Shown: positions 10,702-21,365, numbered from the stretch's first letter. The stretch: 64,000 nt of DNA from Glandiceps talaboti (GCF_964340395.1 NC_135549.1:22540842-22604841), one strand, 5' to 3'. Translations and numbers: made by a program. Notes: generated by a model not told the origin, from the sequence alone.

Positions 10702-13700
10702 TTAGTATTTATATTTCTTGATGCAGTTGTTACCAAGGTCTGCGACAATGACATGTCCATCATCTGTCACAGCCAATCCACATGGTCTGTTCAGGGTATC
10801 ATGTTGACTTTCAATGGATCTGATTAATTCACCATCATAGGTCAGTACCATTATTCTCTCTGGAGTGGTATCTAGTCTATCTGCAGTAAGGATGTGATTG
10901 TCACTGTCTACAGCTATACCAATACAACAGTGTAACTTGTCTACATCTCCTAGGTTTGTTATCTTCCTTACCATCTCTCCAGTCTCTCTGTAGATCACTA
11001 TTTGACCTGCTACATCACTGACAAGAACGTCATCATTCTGAGCAGCTGTTACAAAGTGTGGATTCTTCAGTTTACTCTCATGTTCCTCTCTACTACCAAT
11101 CTTTCTGATGAATTCTCCATCCTGGTTGAATACAAATATACACTTTGCATGAGGATCAGCTACTAATATATGACCTCTTCTATTGACAGCAACACCATAT
11201 GGTTTGACAAAGTCTTTGTGGGTGAATTCTTTTATCTGATGCCCATCTTTATCAATGATGACATACTTCTTATCCCATTCTACGAAAACCGTGTTTCCAT
11301 TTGGAGTAACTGTGACATCCGTTGCCCATTTAAAAGGTGTTGGAATTTCATTTTTGTAGAGGCCGTCTTTGTCAAGTATTTTGAGTCGTCTATTGCTAGC
11401 ATCAGCAACCAGTATATCACCGTTCTCTGCAACCGTAACTCCTACTGGAAAGTTGAACTCTTCCGGACCAGTACCTTTCTTGCCTACTTTCCATACTGGT
11501 CTACCAGTATCGACTACATCTATAATATATGGGTTACCTTCAGCTCGGATACCATACATATATACCTTCATACAATGGGGTCCTTCTTTTGTTGGTCGAT
11601 ACGTCACTTCATATCTACCATCTTCTTTGTCATTTATCTTTACATTTATGTATTGTCCTGTTGGATCACTAACAGTGACTTTCACTTGCAATCCTGGAAT
11701 ACCCAGTGGAGTACCTGTTTTGTCCAGCGGGGTCACGATTGTTGTACAGTCTGCATCCTTTCCAGTATTATATGTTGACACTCTACACGTGCATTTACCA
11801 TCTATAACATGGAAAATATCTACATTATATGGATTTCCTGCTGCTTCGTTGTTGTAAATATGGACAGTTATGTGATGTCTTCCTTCTATTTTCGGTTTGA
11901 ATGTCACAATAATTCTCCCATCAAGTTGATCATTTACTACAAAGTCAACATCTTCCTGATCTGAATCATAAATTCGAACTTTGATAGGTAAACCAGAAAT
12001 ACCCAATGGAGTACCATTCTTGTTTAGTGGAGTTATAGTGGTTGTACATTCCTTGTTGATTCCTCCATTATGTGTTGACACTTTACACCTTACTTTGCCC
12101 TCAGCATTCAATAGTGTGTTGACGTCTATAACACCAATACTAAATGGGCTTCCACTTGCTCCAATTCCAAAAATGTGTACCGTCATCGTATGTTGCCCTG
12201 GTTTAACTGGTCTATAGCTCGCCAAGTAACTGCCATCACGGTTTTCCTCTACTTTTACATCAATGGCTTGGCCATCAGCATCTCGAACTATAGCCTCTAC
12301 CGGAACTCCTGGCACAACATTTCCTTTCTTGTCAAGTGGAAAAATGGTTGTTTTGTATTCAGCATTCAACCCAGCATTGTGGGTGGAAAATTTACACATC
12401 ATATTCCCTTCATCGTTTTTCAGTCTTTCTGTGTCAATCACATCTATTATGAAAGGAGTTCCTGCAGCGTCAATCTCAAATATATGGATATTCATCTTAT
12501 GCTGGCCTTCCTGTATTAGTGAATAGGTTACTGTGTATGTACCATCACCATTGTCAGTAACATTGCAGTCTATATGTTCACTGCTTGGATTTTGGATGGA
12601 CACAAAGACTGGTATTCCAGGCAATCCTAATGGGTTCTCCATCTTATCTAGAGGAGTGATGGTAGATTTATATTCTGCCCCTTTGCCAACATTGTATGTT
12701 GACACTCGACACATAGTTTTACCATTCTCATTAATAAGTTGTGCAACTTCTATGACATCTATTATGTGTGGGTTTTGTTCCATTGGAACACCATGTACAT
12801 AAACAGTCATACGATGTTTGCCAGCCTTAGTTGGAAGATATCCAACTATGGATGTTCCATCCCCAACATCTTCTAGGTGATATGTTAACAGTTGTCCATC
12901 CGGGTCATGAATAGTGACATCAATCACCATTCCAGGCACACCAAGTGGTTTTCCATCCTTATCCAGTGGAACAATGGTAGATCTGTACTTTGCACCTAGT
13001 CCAGCATTGTGTGTCGTTAACTGACATGGCATCTTACCATTATCATTCAGATGGCCTAAAATATCTTTCACGTTGATGTAGTATGGGTTGTTTGCCAATG
13101 GACTATCATAAATACACACGGTCATTTCATGCCGGCCTTTAGTGATAGGTCTGTAAGTTACTTCATAGCTACCATCACCCCTGTCTTGGATCTTTGTGTT
13201 TATCTCCTTATCATCTGAATCTTTGATTGACACTTGAAGGGGTAGGACTGACACACCAAGTGGACTTCCATCCATATCTGTAGGTGTGATGATTGACTTG
13301 CATACAGCATCCTTTGTTGCAGTGAATGACTCAATTGTACACGTCAACTTCTTTTCAGGGCCAACAAATACTGAATTCTTTGTTGATATATCTGGTAGTG
13401 TGGAAGGATGAAAGAAGTGTGGATACTGTGCATTGAAAGATTTGTGCTGTTTGAAGTCCTGTGAGGAAACACTATCAAGTTGTCGACAGATGCTTGCCTT
13501 GGTAGTGAGCAAGTCAAAATCACCATTATGTTGTACAGTATTTTCACTAAATCTGCAAGCTCCATCTGTTCCTGCTAGCTGTATCAGGATATCTTCTTTT
13601 TCCACAAGTAAAGATGCCTTCAGAACATCTTCCCTGTCTTGTATAATTGACAACATATCCTTCTCACGCTTTTGAAGTACTTCAATCCAATTTCGAAAGA

Positions 13701-14490
13701 ACGATTTGACTCTGGTCTCTTGTTCTTGACTATTCTGTACAACATTGGTGTTATCTTTCTCGATTTCGAGAAGTGTGTCTCGTAGATTTTCGCGCTTCTC
13801 TGCTGCAGTTTTTATCTTTCCCTTGATAATATCTTTGTATTTCTCCATGGCCTTTCCAATTTCCATCACCATATGTCCTTCACTTCTTGGATGGGTTACA
13901 AAAGCACACTGTAGACACAGTGGTACTTGGCATTCATAGCTGTCACAGTACAAAGTAATTTCATGATTTTCATGGTTTCTCTTACTGCAGTACTGTTTAG
14001 GACGGATGAATGATTCTATAGTTTCCCATGGATGTGACTTTAGATCAGAAAGCGTCAATACGTCATGAGCACCAAGAGCAAGTGTATGTCTGTGTGCATC
14101 ATGGCAGAATTGACACAAAAATGCAACACAATCTAAACAGAATGACACTGCTATGTCACCCTTTTCACCATGACAACTCTGACATGAGATGTCTTGGCCC
14201 TTTTGCAGGTTTTGCTGCTTCTCATAGTAATCTTTCTGATTCAAAATGGTGGCATTGGTTTGGAAACCTATGACACCTTTTTGTGGTGTTGTCGTAGACT
14301 GTGAACATATTTGACACTTAATTACTTCATCCTTGCCAATCTGTTCAGTCAAACATGGTTGACAGAACACGTGGAGACAAGGAAGATATTTTGGTATCCG
14401 GGTACTTTTATCGTACTGGTTGCTACAGAGCCTACAGGTCAACACACAGGAATCGAAAGTAAACTTCTTTGAGGGGTCAGCTGATGCCAT
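10702..14490 (-). CDS. TRIM-like E3 ligase: RING, 2 B-boxes, coiled coil, 6 filamin repeats, NHL propeller (copy 2)
   Basis: A single uninterrupted 1262-codon frame starts at MASADPSKK. The RING uses C19, C22, C38, H40, C43, C46, C59 and C62 (C3HC4). B-box 1 spans about 103-142 (CQSC, CLDC, CQFCHDAH) and B-box 2 about 168-206. A charged, Leu/Glu/Lys-rich coiled coil covers about 210-340. Six Ig-like filamin repeats follow (about 375-475, 488-582, 593-687, 698-790, 801-893, 899-993). Each has a DxGDGxY-like strand and ends NPYxIDV-like. Six NHL blades fill about 1000-1262, with GVTVAENGDILVAD-type motifs. Family knowledge: RING-TRIM proteins are E3 ubiquitin ligases, filamin and NHL domains bind targets or RNA, and TRIM2/3/71 have one filamin repeat. 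Six is unusual. Repeat 3 looks chimeric relative to copy 3. The protein has no signal peptide or membrane segment, so a cytosolic location is inferred. Confidence 0.95.
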   Translation of the reverse strand: MASADPSKKFTFDSCVLTCRLCSNQYDKSTRIPKYLPCLHVFCQPCLTEQIGKDEVIKCQICSQSTTTPQKGVIGFQTNATILNQKDYYEKQQNLQKGQDISCQSCHGEKGDIAVSFCLDCVAFLCQFCHDAHRHTLALGAHDVLTLSDLKSHPWETIESFIRPKQYCSKRNHENHEITLYCDSYECQVPLCLQCAFVTHPRSEGHMVMEIGKAMEKYKDIIKGKIKTAAEKRENLRDTLLEIEKDNTNVVQNSQEQETRVKSFFRNWIEVLQKREKDMLSIIQDREDVLKASLLVEKEDILIQLAGTDGACRFSENTVQHNGDFDLLTTKASICRQLDSVSSQDFKQHKSFNAQYPHFFHPSTLPDISTKNSVFVGPEKKLTCTIESFTATKDAVCKSIITPTDMDGSPLGVSVLPLQVSIKDSDDKEINTKIQDRGDGSYEVTYRPITKGRHEMTVCIYDSPLANNPYYINVKDILGHLNDNGKMPCQLTTHNAGLGAKYRSTIVPLDKDGKPLGVPGMVIDVTIHDPDGQLLTYHLEDVGDGTSIVGYLPTKAGKHRMTVYVHGVPMEQNPHIIDVIEVAQLINENGKTMCRVSTYNVGKGAEYKSTITPLDKMENPLGLPGIPVFVSIQNPSSEHIDCNVTDNGDGTYTVTYSLIQEGQHKMNIHIFEIDAAGTPFIIDVIDTERLKNDEGNMMCKFSTHNAGLNAEYKTTIFPLDKKGNVVPGVPVEAIVRDADGQAIDVKVEENRDGSYLASYRPVKPGQHTMTVHIFGIGASGSPFSIGVIDVNTLLNAEGKVRCKVSTHNGGINKECTTTITPLNKNGTPLGISGLPIKVRIYDSDQEDVDFVVNDQLDGRIIVTFKPKIEGRHHITVHIYNNEAAGNPYNVDIFHVIDGKCTCRVSTYNTGKDADCTTIVTPLDKTGTPLGIPGLQVKVTVSDPTGQYINVKINDKEDGRYEVTYRPTKEGPHCMKVYMYGIRAEGNPYIIDVVDTGRPVWKVGKKGTGPEEFNFPVGVTVAENGDILVADASNRRLKILDKDGLYKNEIPTPFKWATDVTVTPNGNTVFVEWDKKYVIIDKDGHQIKEFTHKDFVKPYGVAVNRRGHILVADPHAKCIFVFNQDGEFIRKIGSREEHESKLKNPHFVTAAQNDDVLVSDVAGQIVIYRETGEMVRKITNLGDVDKLHCCIGIAVDSDNHILTADRLDTTPERIMVLTYDGELIRSIESQHDTLNRPCGLAVTDDGHVIVADLGNNCIKKYKY

Positions 14491-14502
14491 GTTTGGTATT
14501 CA

Positions 14503-14505
14503 CTG
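14503..14505 (-). other. 3' splice acceptor upstream of the TRIM copy 2 ATG
   Basis: On the minus strand a CGCTTTTTTTCAG tract ends here, 12 bases before the ATG. The same tract is present in copy 3 (35850-35852) and, diverged, in copy 1 (1166-1168). It implies a noncoding first exon farther upstream (higher coordinates). In unit 2 the segment that holds the matching donor in units 1 and 3 is missing. Confidence 0.5.
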
Positions 14506-14970
14506 AAAAAAAGCGGAAAGTTTAATCAACTGGTTGTAAAAAACACATTGCAGCTTTTTGTGTGCCAAATTGTTTAATAAGTGAGTGCTATGAACTTTTT
14601 ACGTAAAGGTTAACATGTAAATTAAGTGCTACGTTTACAACTCAAATGGATATTAAAAGTGTGTTGCTTACATGGTTTAAAACAATAGTACCGTAAACTT
14701 CTTCAACTAAATTCGAGAAATCCGAACGTTTTGATCCTGGTATTACTGACCTGGTTTTTACTGGTCAGTTTGGCTTTGGGTCAGTTTGAGCAAACCCATG
14801 TCCAAAACACCCCTCCCCCCCCCCAGTCAATTAAAAATGCCCGGCTCCTAAGATATGGCCTAATTACTAAAAATCATTAATTATGCAAATGACTCATTAA
14901 TATCAATAGTGAGGTGAAAATGATGGACGTACTCAACCAGTTACTACAATCTTCAGACTATCTTTATTAG

Positions 14971-15008
14971 TACCAATGTTTCGGCAATACAGAAATTGCC
15001 TTCTTCAG
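14971..15008 (-). ncRNA. Hammerhead-ribozyme-like motif in Penelope-like element terminus (unit 2, first copy)
   Basis: On the minus strand, CTGAAGA (fits the CUGANGA box) is followed by one A. A perfect 6-bp helix II comes next (GGCAAT / ATTGCC, 6-base loop), then GAAAC, a 4-base loop and GTA. That is the order of a type I hammerhead with a minimal helix III and cleavage after GUH. Helix I is weak: complementary AUUAG and CUAAU segments exist, but a U-run separates one of them from the CUGA box. Penelope-like elements of many animals are known to carry hammerheads in their terminal repeats. Activity is unknown. Confidence 0.5.
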
Positions 15009-15425
15009 GGTAAAAAAAAAACCTAATAGATAAAAATGGATAAAATCGAAAGTTACAAAATGCTAAACAATTGCACGTTGTACAAGTGTGGATATAAAAT
15101 GTTAAAGACTTGAAAGTAAAAATATAATTACAGCAAGGTGAAAAAATTGCACTAATCTAGATCGTGTGGTGGTGTCCGTGGATGGTGTCCTGAATGAGAA
15201 TGAGAAGTTTTTACTGGTCAGTTTGGCTTTGGGTCAGTTTGAGCAAACCCATGTCCAAAACACCCCTCCCCCCCCCCCCAGTCAATTAAAAATGCCCGGC
15301 TCCTAAGATATGGCCTAATTACTAAAAATCATTAATTATGCAAATGACTCATTAATATCAATAGTGAGGTGAAAATGATGGACGTACTCAACCAGTTACT
15401 ACAATCTTCAGACTATCTTTATTAG

Positions 15426-15463
15426 TACCAATGTTTCGGCAATACAGAAATTGCCTTCTTCAG
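15426..15463 (-). ncRNA. Hammerhead-ribozyme-like motif (unit 2, second copy)
   Basis: Same motif as at 14971-15008, lying in the second copy of the ~455-bp tandem duplication, with identical CUGAAGA box, helix II and GAAAC box. Two hammerhead-like motifs in direct tandem are the arrangement that would release a unit-length RNA if they were active. Confidence 0.5.
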
Positions 15464-15662
15464 GGTAAAAAAAAAACCTAATAGATAAAAATGGATAAAA
15501 TCGAAAGTTACAAAATGCTAAACAATTGCACGTTGTACAAGTGTGGATATAAAATGTTAAAGACTTGAAAGTAAAAATATAATTACAGCAAGGTGAAAAA
15601 ATTGCACTAATCTAGATCGTGTGGTGGTGTCCGTGGATGGTGTCCTGAATGAGAATGAGAAG

Positions 15663-16868
15663 GGTACCCTTAGTTAAGTTTTTAAAAAGACAGGTGGTAG
15701 GGCCACCTATCTTGGAAGAGATAGATCGTGTGCCAATAGGCGGAGGAAACTGAGAAAGAAATGGAAAGGAAGATGCCTTGGATGAACGGGAAAGGAGACA
15801 AAATAGGGAAAGTTATCACTCTTTACGGTTGATGCCCTGAGGTGATAGTGTGCCGGACTGATATATGAGAGTTCATGTTGTCTTCTAAGTCTCGTGTTTG
15901 CAGTGTGCATCTTACATAAACCGCTTATTTGGAAATGAGTAAGCTTATGCCTGGGTTGATTGAAATGTTCTGATACAGGAGTTGATTTGTTGTTGTTGTT
16001 GTTGCGAAGTATGTAAACATGTTCACAAATGCATCTCTTAAATTCTCTTTTGATTTCCCCGATGTACTGTTTAAGACAGTTCTCACAGGTGTCGATGTAA
16101 ATGAGATTGCAAGTGGGGCATGTGATGTGACCTGTGATATTATGAGTGTTGTTGTTGTTAACAATGGCCGTGCTGGTTACTGTGCTACCTTCGGTGATAA
16201 ATTTACATTGGTTACATTGACCACAGCGTTTAGTGGTGCCAGGATTATCAGATATGTTTTTTGAGGTAAGAGGTAAAATAGTGGTAAGAGTGACGATCTG
16301 CGGGTTTGCTATAAATGGGTGTGACAATTTTGTTATCTTGTATCGACATGAGAGTGCCAAAGAAGTGAACATTTTCTCAACTGTACTTCATTGTAAATTG
16401 GATAGTTGGATTACTATGTTGGATGGAAGTTGTGTAATGCTATTACACCATTTGTCCAAATGAAACGAATATCGTCTATGCATGTATCTTCCCCATCTGT
16501 TTGGTTTGAGATCATTGCCTTGTAATACTTGATTCTCAATTTTGCTCATGGCAAGATTAGCAGATGATGGTGCGACCTTTGACCCCATGGCTATGCCATG
16601 TGCTTGTAGATAGTAATTATCATTGAATGTGAAATAGTTGTGATCAAGAATAAAATCTAGCATTTCTATGATCAGTTCTGGATTGTCTATCTGATACTAA
16701 TGATCTGTGATATAGTCTTTTACAGCATTGAGACGGAACTTGTGTGGTATGTTTGTATTTAGGGATTTCACATCCATGGTGACGAGAAGAGCTAATAGTT
16801 TCATCAATAAGATTTTTGACATAAGTGTGTTCTGGTATTGTGAGTGTGTGTAACAAATAATATAGCAC
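15663..16868 (-). pseudogene. Penelope-like retroelement remnant (RT C-terminal part plus GIY-YIG nuclease)
   Basis: Read on the minus strand, 16868-16388 encodes the late reverse-transcriptase motifs in broken frames: FTFNDNYYLQAHGIAMGSKVAP is recognisable as the F..Y.Q..G..MG...AP motif. 16372-15707 then encodes a Cys-rich linker (RCGQCNQC) and a GIY-YIG-type domain (LIYI...QYIGE, then EHFNQPRH). Penelope-like elements carry exactly this RT then GIY-YIG order. The frames are interrupted and the 5' RT half is missing, so it is dead. The element sits between cores of a Helitron-like element, so it inserted into it. The unit 3 paralogue is at 37542-38688. Confidence 0.85.
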
Positions 16869-16879
16869 TTGAAGCTTGC

Positions 16880-17327
16880 ATTCTTCAGATATAGCCTAAT
16901 TACTGAGAGTCATTAATTATGCAAATGACTCAAAACTAAATGCTACATCATCAAGCTTTTCAGGGTATATGTGTTTTGTTATTGAATTTCAAGATTATTT
17001 TCTAAATAGATTGCTCAATTATCAAAACTCATTAATGATGCAAATGACTTATTACCACTACAAGCTACATTACCAAACTTTATAAGACATATGCAGTTTG
17101 TTATCATCAATATATAAACAAAATTATATTGAATTCAAAGTGACATTGCATTCTTAAGATATAGCCAAATGACTGAAAATCATTAATTATGCAAATGATT
17201 CATTAATATATAATGTTCATCAAAACCTAATCAGTTCTAGCCATCATTGTAAAGAATATATGCACCATCACACAGACAGGCAAACAGACAACTAGTGTCC
17301 CTAAAATAGCACCTTCCCTTACGGAAG
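16880..17327 (+). mobile_element. Helitron-like element copy B (3' part, interrupted by the Penelope-like insertion)
   Basis: Three ~147-bp-type cores are recognisable, with TTATGCAAAT-like motifs near 16915, 17037 and 17187. A short ACAG-type run near 17270-17290 follows, and the end is CTTCCCTTACGGAAG. It has the same end structure as copy A. The 5' portion lies on the other side of the Penelope-like remnant, near 14850-14910, giving a nested insertion. Confidence 0.6.
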
Positions 17328-19009
17328 ATAAAACTTCACGTAATAAGGCGGTAGGTTGTTTTGAAAAAAACGGTATATATTAAAATAACTAGTCAGACAC
17401 ACACACTTTTACTCACCACGCTTGATTGACCGTGTTTAGTATGTTGTTTCTAGCTACTATTATTCACCATGTGTAACGTTTTTAGAAGACATGTACTCAT
17501 TGATAGGTCCTGAAAGTAAAAGTTCAAATTACATTAAAACTAAAGATCGATAACCTACAGGAATACTACAGAAAGGTATACAGGAATGTCCCGTACCACA
17601 GTGTTAAATTTAATCATTTGAGGTTTATGAATAATATGGTTCACTTCCTTGTCGAGTTTTCAATTTATGTGTCGTCACACACTTGTATTGCTAGGGATTC
17701 TGAAGCTGTAGTCATTACGGAAGCTGTGTATATTTTTGGCTATTTCCGTTTTCATTTTGTTATATGTGCACTTACCTGCTATCCTGAAAAACCTATGTTG
17801 AAACCAACGACACTGTATTGAAAGTTGTGACAATTCATAAACCACTATAGTAGTTTTAAAAACACTACAAAATGTCCCTTCCACCATGACAACCACGAAC
17901 AAACATGAAGACATGTGCACCTCTAGTGTAATGTGCATTCGGTCACACAAGAACTGTTGCTTTTAATACAACTGCATCTTATTGGATTTTGAAAGTCATG
18001 TGACTCCTTCAAATCACCTTCCTTATACCTTGTGAAAAAAGGTCACGTAATGTCAAACGTGAAACTATACTTTGAAAACTATGGAATGTGTCTAGCCTCC
18101 TTGTCTCATTGTGCTGTGAACTTTGACTTATGCACTGAGGTAAACATGAACACAAATAATTATACCACAGTGTACGTAGCAAGGCGTCACAGTAGACGAA
18201 CATTTCATTTCACTCTGTGTTTACAGAATGAACCTCAACACCATAAAGATTTATACCACAGTTTACATAAAAAGGCATCACAGTAGACCAACATTTCATG
18301 CTACTCCACCGAAGTTCATTCTGTATTACTGAATGAGGTGATGATTATATGAGGGTGATCATTGTATTTAAATAATAGTAAACACACATTCCTAAAATCG
18401 TTTGCTGCAAACTAGTCATGCATATGACCTTTTCATAACACTATTTATAAGTTAGTCTATTTTCAGGCTATTGAGAAATAATTTTAGTATTGAAGGACAC
18501 CGTCCACCATCTTTCAAATGTGTTTTTTTCATGACACTAAGCTTGATGTTGATAGTTTGTAGTGGTGATGCTTTTAGAATGGCCAGTCTCATCATTGTTA
18601 TGAGAACCAACAGAATGTAGAATTCTGTCGGCATCAGCACGAACGACTCAAATTATTGTGACCCATCAGTGAACGGCTAAAAATGTTGCCATGTTCTCAC
18701 CTAAGCCGTGATCTAGGACGCCCTCACAGGGTAAATGCCATGTGTGTACATTTCACCAGTAAAGTTTGGCGAATGTACGGTTTTACTTGATATCTTTTAT
18801 ACTATTTGTTGCTAAAGATTAGTACATCTCTGCTTTGCCCATATTTTTTTGAGGTCACCAGCTGTTCTATCATACCATGATCTGTACACCTGAAAATCCG
18901 GGGTTCAAAGGTATATCATTATTGTAATATATATTTCATAGCCAATGAACAGCGATGGTTTGACACAAAAAGTAAATCAACCTTTAATAGACAAGATTTT
19001 AACTGAATG
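17328..19009. other. Unit 2 intergenic flank
   Basis: No gene seen. It is closely similar to 39180-41045 in unit 3 and, in diverged form, to unit 1. Unit 3 carries about 170 extra bases near 40330-40500 relative to this flank. The small open frames here lack coding character. Confidence 0.6.
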
Positions 19010-19900
19010 CCTTCCGTAAGGCCAAAGGCTTTAGATTATTGTTCTACACACAATAATTTTGAAATTATATGTGGTTAGTTATGTTTGAAGTTAGTCTAGA
19101 TGACCAACCTGTGGTTCTAACCACACAGTCTGGTCAAATGCCCTCAATCAGCACACATTCCTGAGCTCCTCCTGCTGTGTTCATATAAACATGATTATGT
19201 AGATGGGTCCCCATGTCATATAATTTAAAGGACTGTCAGTGGAGTCCTGGTTGGACATTGGACATAGTCAAAACAGTTGTATCAAATGAATATTTAATGA
19301 GCTATGACCACAGCACATTATTACCACGCACTGGCATGCTCTGTTCGAGCTTTGCTCACCTTGGGGTTGAACCATAATTAACACCTTTCCTCAGGGTCTT
19401 GACTATACTGTGAGTGGAGGTATAAATCTTAACGATACTGTATAGGAACTAGACTAGTTTGAAGTCTGTACCGAATTGTATTGAATTTGAAGAGTGCATT
19501 TCTAATGAGTCCTAAAACTAAAAGCTAAATCAACAAGCTTTTTCAGAACATATGTGATTAGTTATGTTTCAAGTATATACAAAATTGCATTTGAAGTATG
19601 CATTTGAAGATATAGCCTAATTACTGAAAATCATTAATCATGCAAATAAGTCATCAAAACTAAAAGCTATATCACAAAGCTTTTTAGAACCTATACACTT
19701 TGTTATGGTTGATGTAAGTAGCAAATTATATCGAATTTGAAACATGCATTCTTAAGATTTCGCATAATTACTGAAAATCATTAATTATACAAATGAGTCA
19801 TTTAAACTAAACGCTATACATTATCAAACTTTATATGGTATATGAACTTTGTTACCATCAATGTGTGTACCAAAATATCGTTTTGTTCTTCCATCTGTAA
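19010..19900 (+). mobile_element. Helitron-like element copy C (5' end plus cores, 3' truncated)
   Basis: It begins CCTTCCGTAAGGCC at 19010, the counterpart of the 5' end of copy A, and carries at least two cores (near 19634 and 19784) with CATTAAT(C/T)AT(G/A)CAAAT. A segment at about 19395-19460 (GACTATACTGTGAGTGGAGG) is a dispersed repeat seen again at 41440-41500 and, reversed, at 50085-50160. No matching 3' terminus is seen before the degenerate ORF begins. Confidence 0.5.
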
Positions 19901-20581
19901 TTCGTTTTAAGGTCATACAAGAACTGTTCAAGTGAATGGGTACCCACCTTATGTCTTCATCTATCTCTTCCAAATCCCCTCTCAGTCTATCAGAGGTTGG
20001 ATAAAAATGTATGTGTGTCATCTTTGATTTTAATGTGTTGATGTCTTTGCAGTTTCCTGTTTTCTCAGCTAGACTGTTCTCCTTTACAGCAACTATCTTC
20101 TGTTGTCTCAGTCTATCTATTAGCACTTTAGCATTTACTAGACATCTTCTCATATACACCTCTTTTCCCTTAGCGAGATTTCATTTATCAAACACAGCCT
20201 TTCGCTCACATGATTTGTCGTTCCTCTTCCATCACTTGATCGAATGCTTTGTCTAATTTCAGTTTCTTACCAGGACAATCGTATAGAAGTCCAGTTATAA
20301 TGCGTTCCGCACTAGAGGTCTCCATCAATTAAATTATAATCGTCGAGCTTAACATGGACTTGCTCCTGGGTGTCCCATCTACTCAGTGTCTTGCAATTCG
20401 AACATTGGTATTTGCTTGAGCCGAAACATACCCCTTCTTTTTTGTCACGATTTGTTGTCGAGGTCAAGGGGCCCTTTTCATAAACTTTAATGAGACTGAG
20501 AAATGGAACTTTATAATGATCAATATGCCTAGAGCAACTTGTAAATTTATTCACAAAGCTTACACCAGAAGGTGTAATCAT
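19900..20581 (-). pseudogene. Degenerate coding-like fragment of unknown origin (unit 2)
   Basis: On the minus strand, short frames line up as remnants of one coding sequence. An 89-codon frame at 20581-20312 contains a CSNC motif (KYQCSNCKTLSRWD). A piece just below, near 20320-20210, reads as a basic and acidic helix-like stretch ending at an in-frame stop. A third piece lies at 20159-19900. Frames are broken by stops and shifts. Unit 3 has the same fragment at about 41950-42600. I do not recognise the family. A dead transposon ORF or processed pseudogene is possible. Confidence 0.4.
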
Positions 20582-20820
20582 CTTTATATAACAATATAGT
20601 ATGTTACTTTTCTTTACTTGTTATGACTCTCCTCTTTGCACCCCTTATTTTTAAGTGCTTTATACGAGCAATTCAGTTTTGTAGTGACTAATAAGCCCGG
20701 TGGGCTGGGTGATGTGTTTGCTTTCTGATATTGTTATTGCCAATTTGTAAAATGTATATCACATGTCACTATAATAAACAACCTTTACTACTACGGCAAT
20801 ATTGAACAGTTTAATATCTA
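20582..20820. other. Unit 2 segment absent from unit 3
   Basis: Unit 3 jumps from GGCCCTTTTCAT (about 42600) directly to TACGGCAATATTGAAC, where unit 2 has about 320 additional bases (about 20480-20795). This is probably a deletion in unit 3. Nothing coding is seen. Confidence 0.4.
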
Positions 20821-21170
20821 GGGTTGTCGGTGGTTAAACCACTTGCCTCTTACCACTGCACTACAGCTGAGGTTTGAGCCTCTTACCACTGCACTACAGC
20901 TGAGGTTTGAGCCTCTTACCACTACATTTCAGCTGAGGTTTGAGTCTCTTACCACTACATTTCAGCTGAAGTTTGAGCCCCACTCTGGGTTTGATTAGAT
21001 TTACCAAGTTGTAAGTAAGAAGCTTAAGGTGTCATTCAGTTTGACTCTACCGAATAATGCAGGTTTTCCCAACATACTCCGGTTTCCTTCTGCTCTAACA
21101 CAGAACCCTCCTCCTGTTATTGGGGAATGTCTGTTGGATGGTAAATAAATAAATAAACAAATAAATAAAT
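20821..21170 (+). mobile_element. tRNA-like SINE with internal 33-bp tandem repeats and (AAAT)n tail (unit 2)
   Basis: The head GGGTTGTCGGTGGTTAAACC resembles a tRNA 5' region with box A, and GGTTTGAGCC resembles box B (GGTTCGANNCC). A ~33-base segment ending in this box B-like sequence is repeated four times (about 20845-20975). A unique body follows, with TACTCCGGTTTCCTTCTGCT, and a TAAATAAATAAA-type tail at 21142-21170. Related copies are at 42629 and, reversed, near 55975-56123. Confidence 0.65.
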
Positions 21171-21365
21171 TCTCATTAACAGTTCATGCTGGTTCTTTAT
21201 TGCGATATCTTCTTTTGATGCAAAACCTCTTCTCACTTCTGCCATCTCACTTTCTCTTGAATCTATTTGAATCAGTATATGTAGTTAGTTCTTGTTTGGA
21301 CGTTTTCGTTTCCATCTCGAATTTCTCGTTGGACCATCATAAATTAATTCTTCCCTTTTTCAAGT

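Larger units (their letters stand above)
14757..15662. repeat. ~455-bp direct tandem duplication of a Penelope/Helitron-like junction
   Basis: The segment beginning TTTTACTGGTCAGTTTGGCT at about 14757 recurs at about 15209 with almost no differences except the length of a C-run. Matching landmarks are 452-455 bases apart. Each copy contains a Helitron-like core (CATTAATTATGCAAATGACT), then a Penelope-type terminal segment with the hammerhead-like motif, and ends with GAATGAGAATGAGAAG. Unit 3 has only one copy (37095-37541), so the duplication is specific to unit 2 and recent. Confidence 0.9.

Noticed and set aside
11170-11778. 202-codon plus-strand open frame inside TRIM copy 2
   Set aside because: Antisense shadow of the filamin repeats. 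The same shadow recurs in copy 3, and its composition follows the complement of the real gene.
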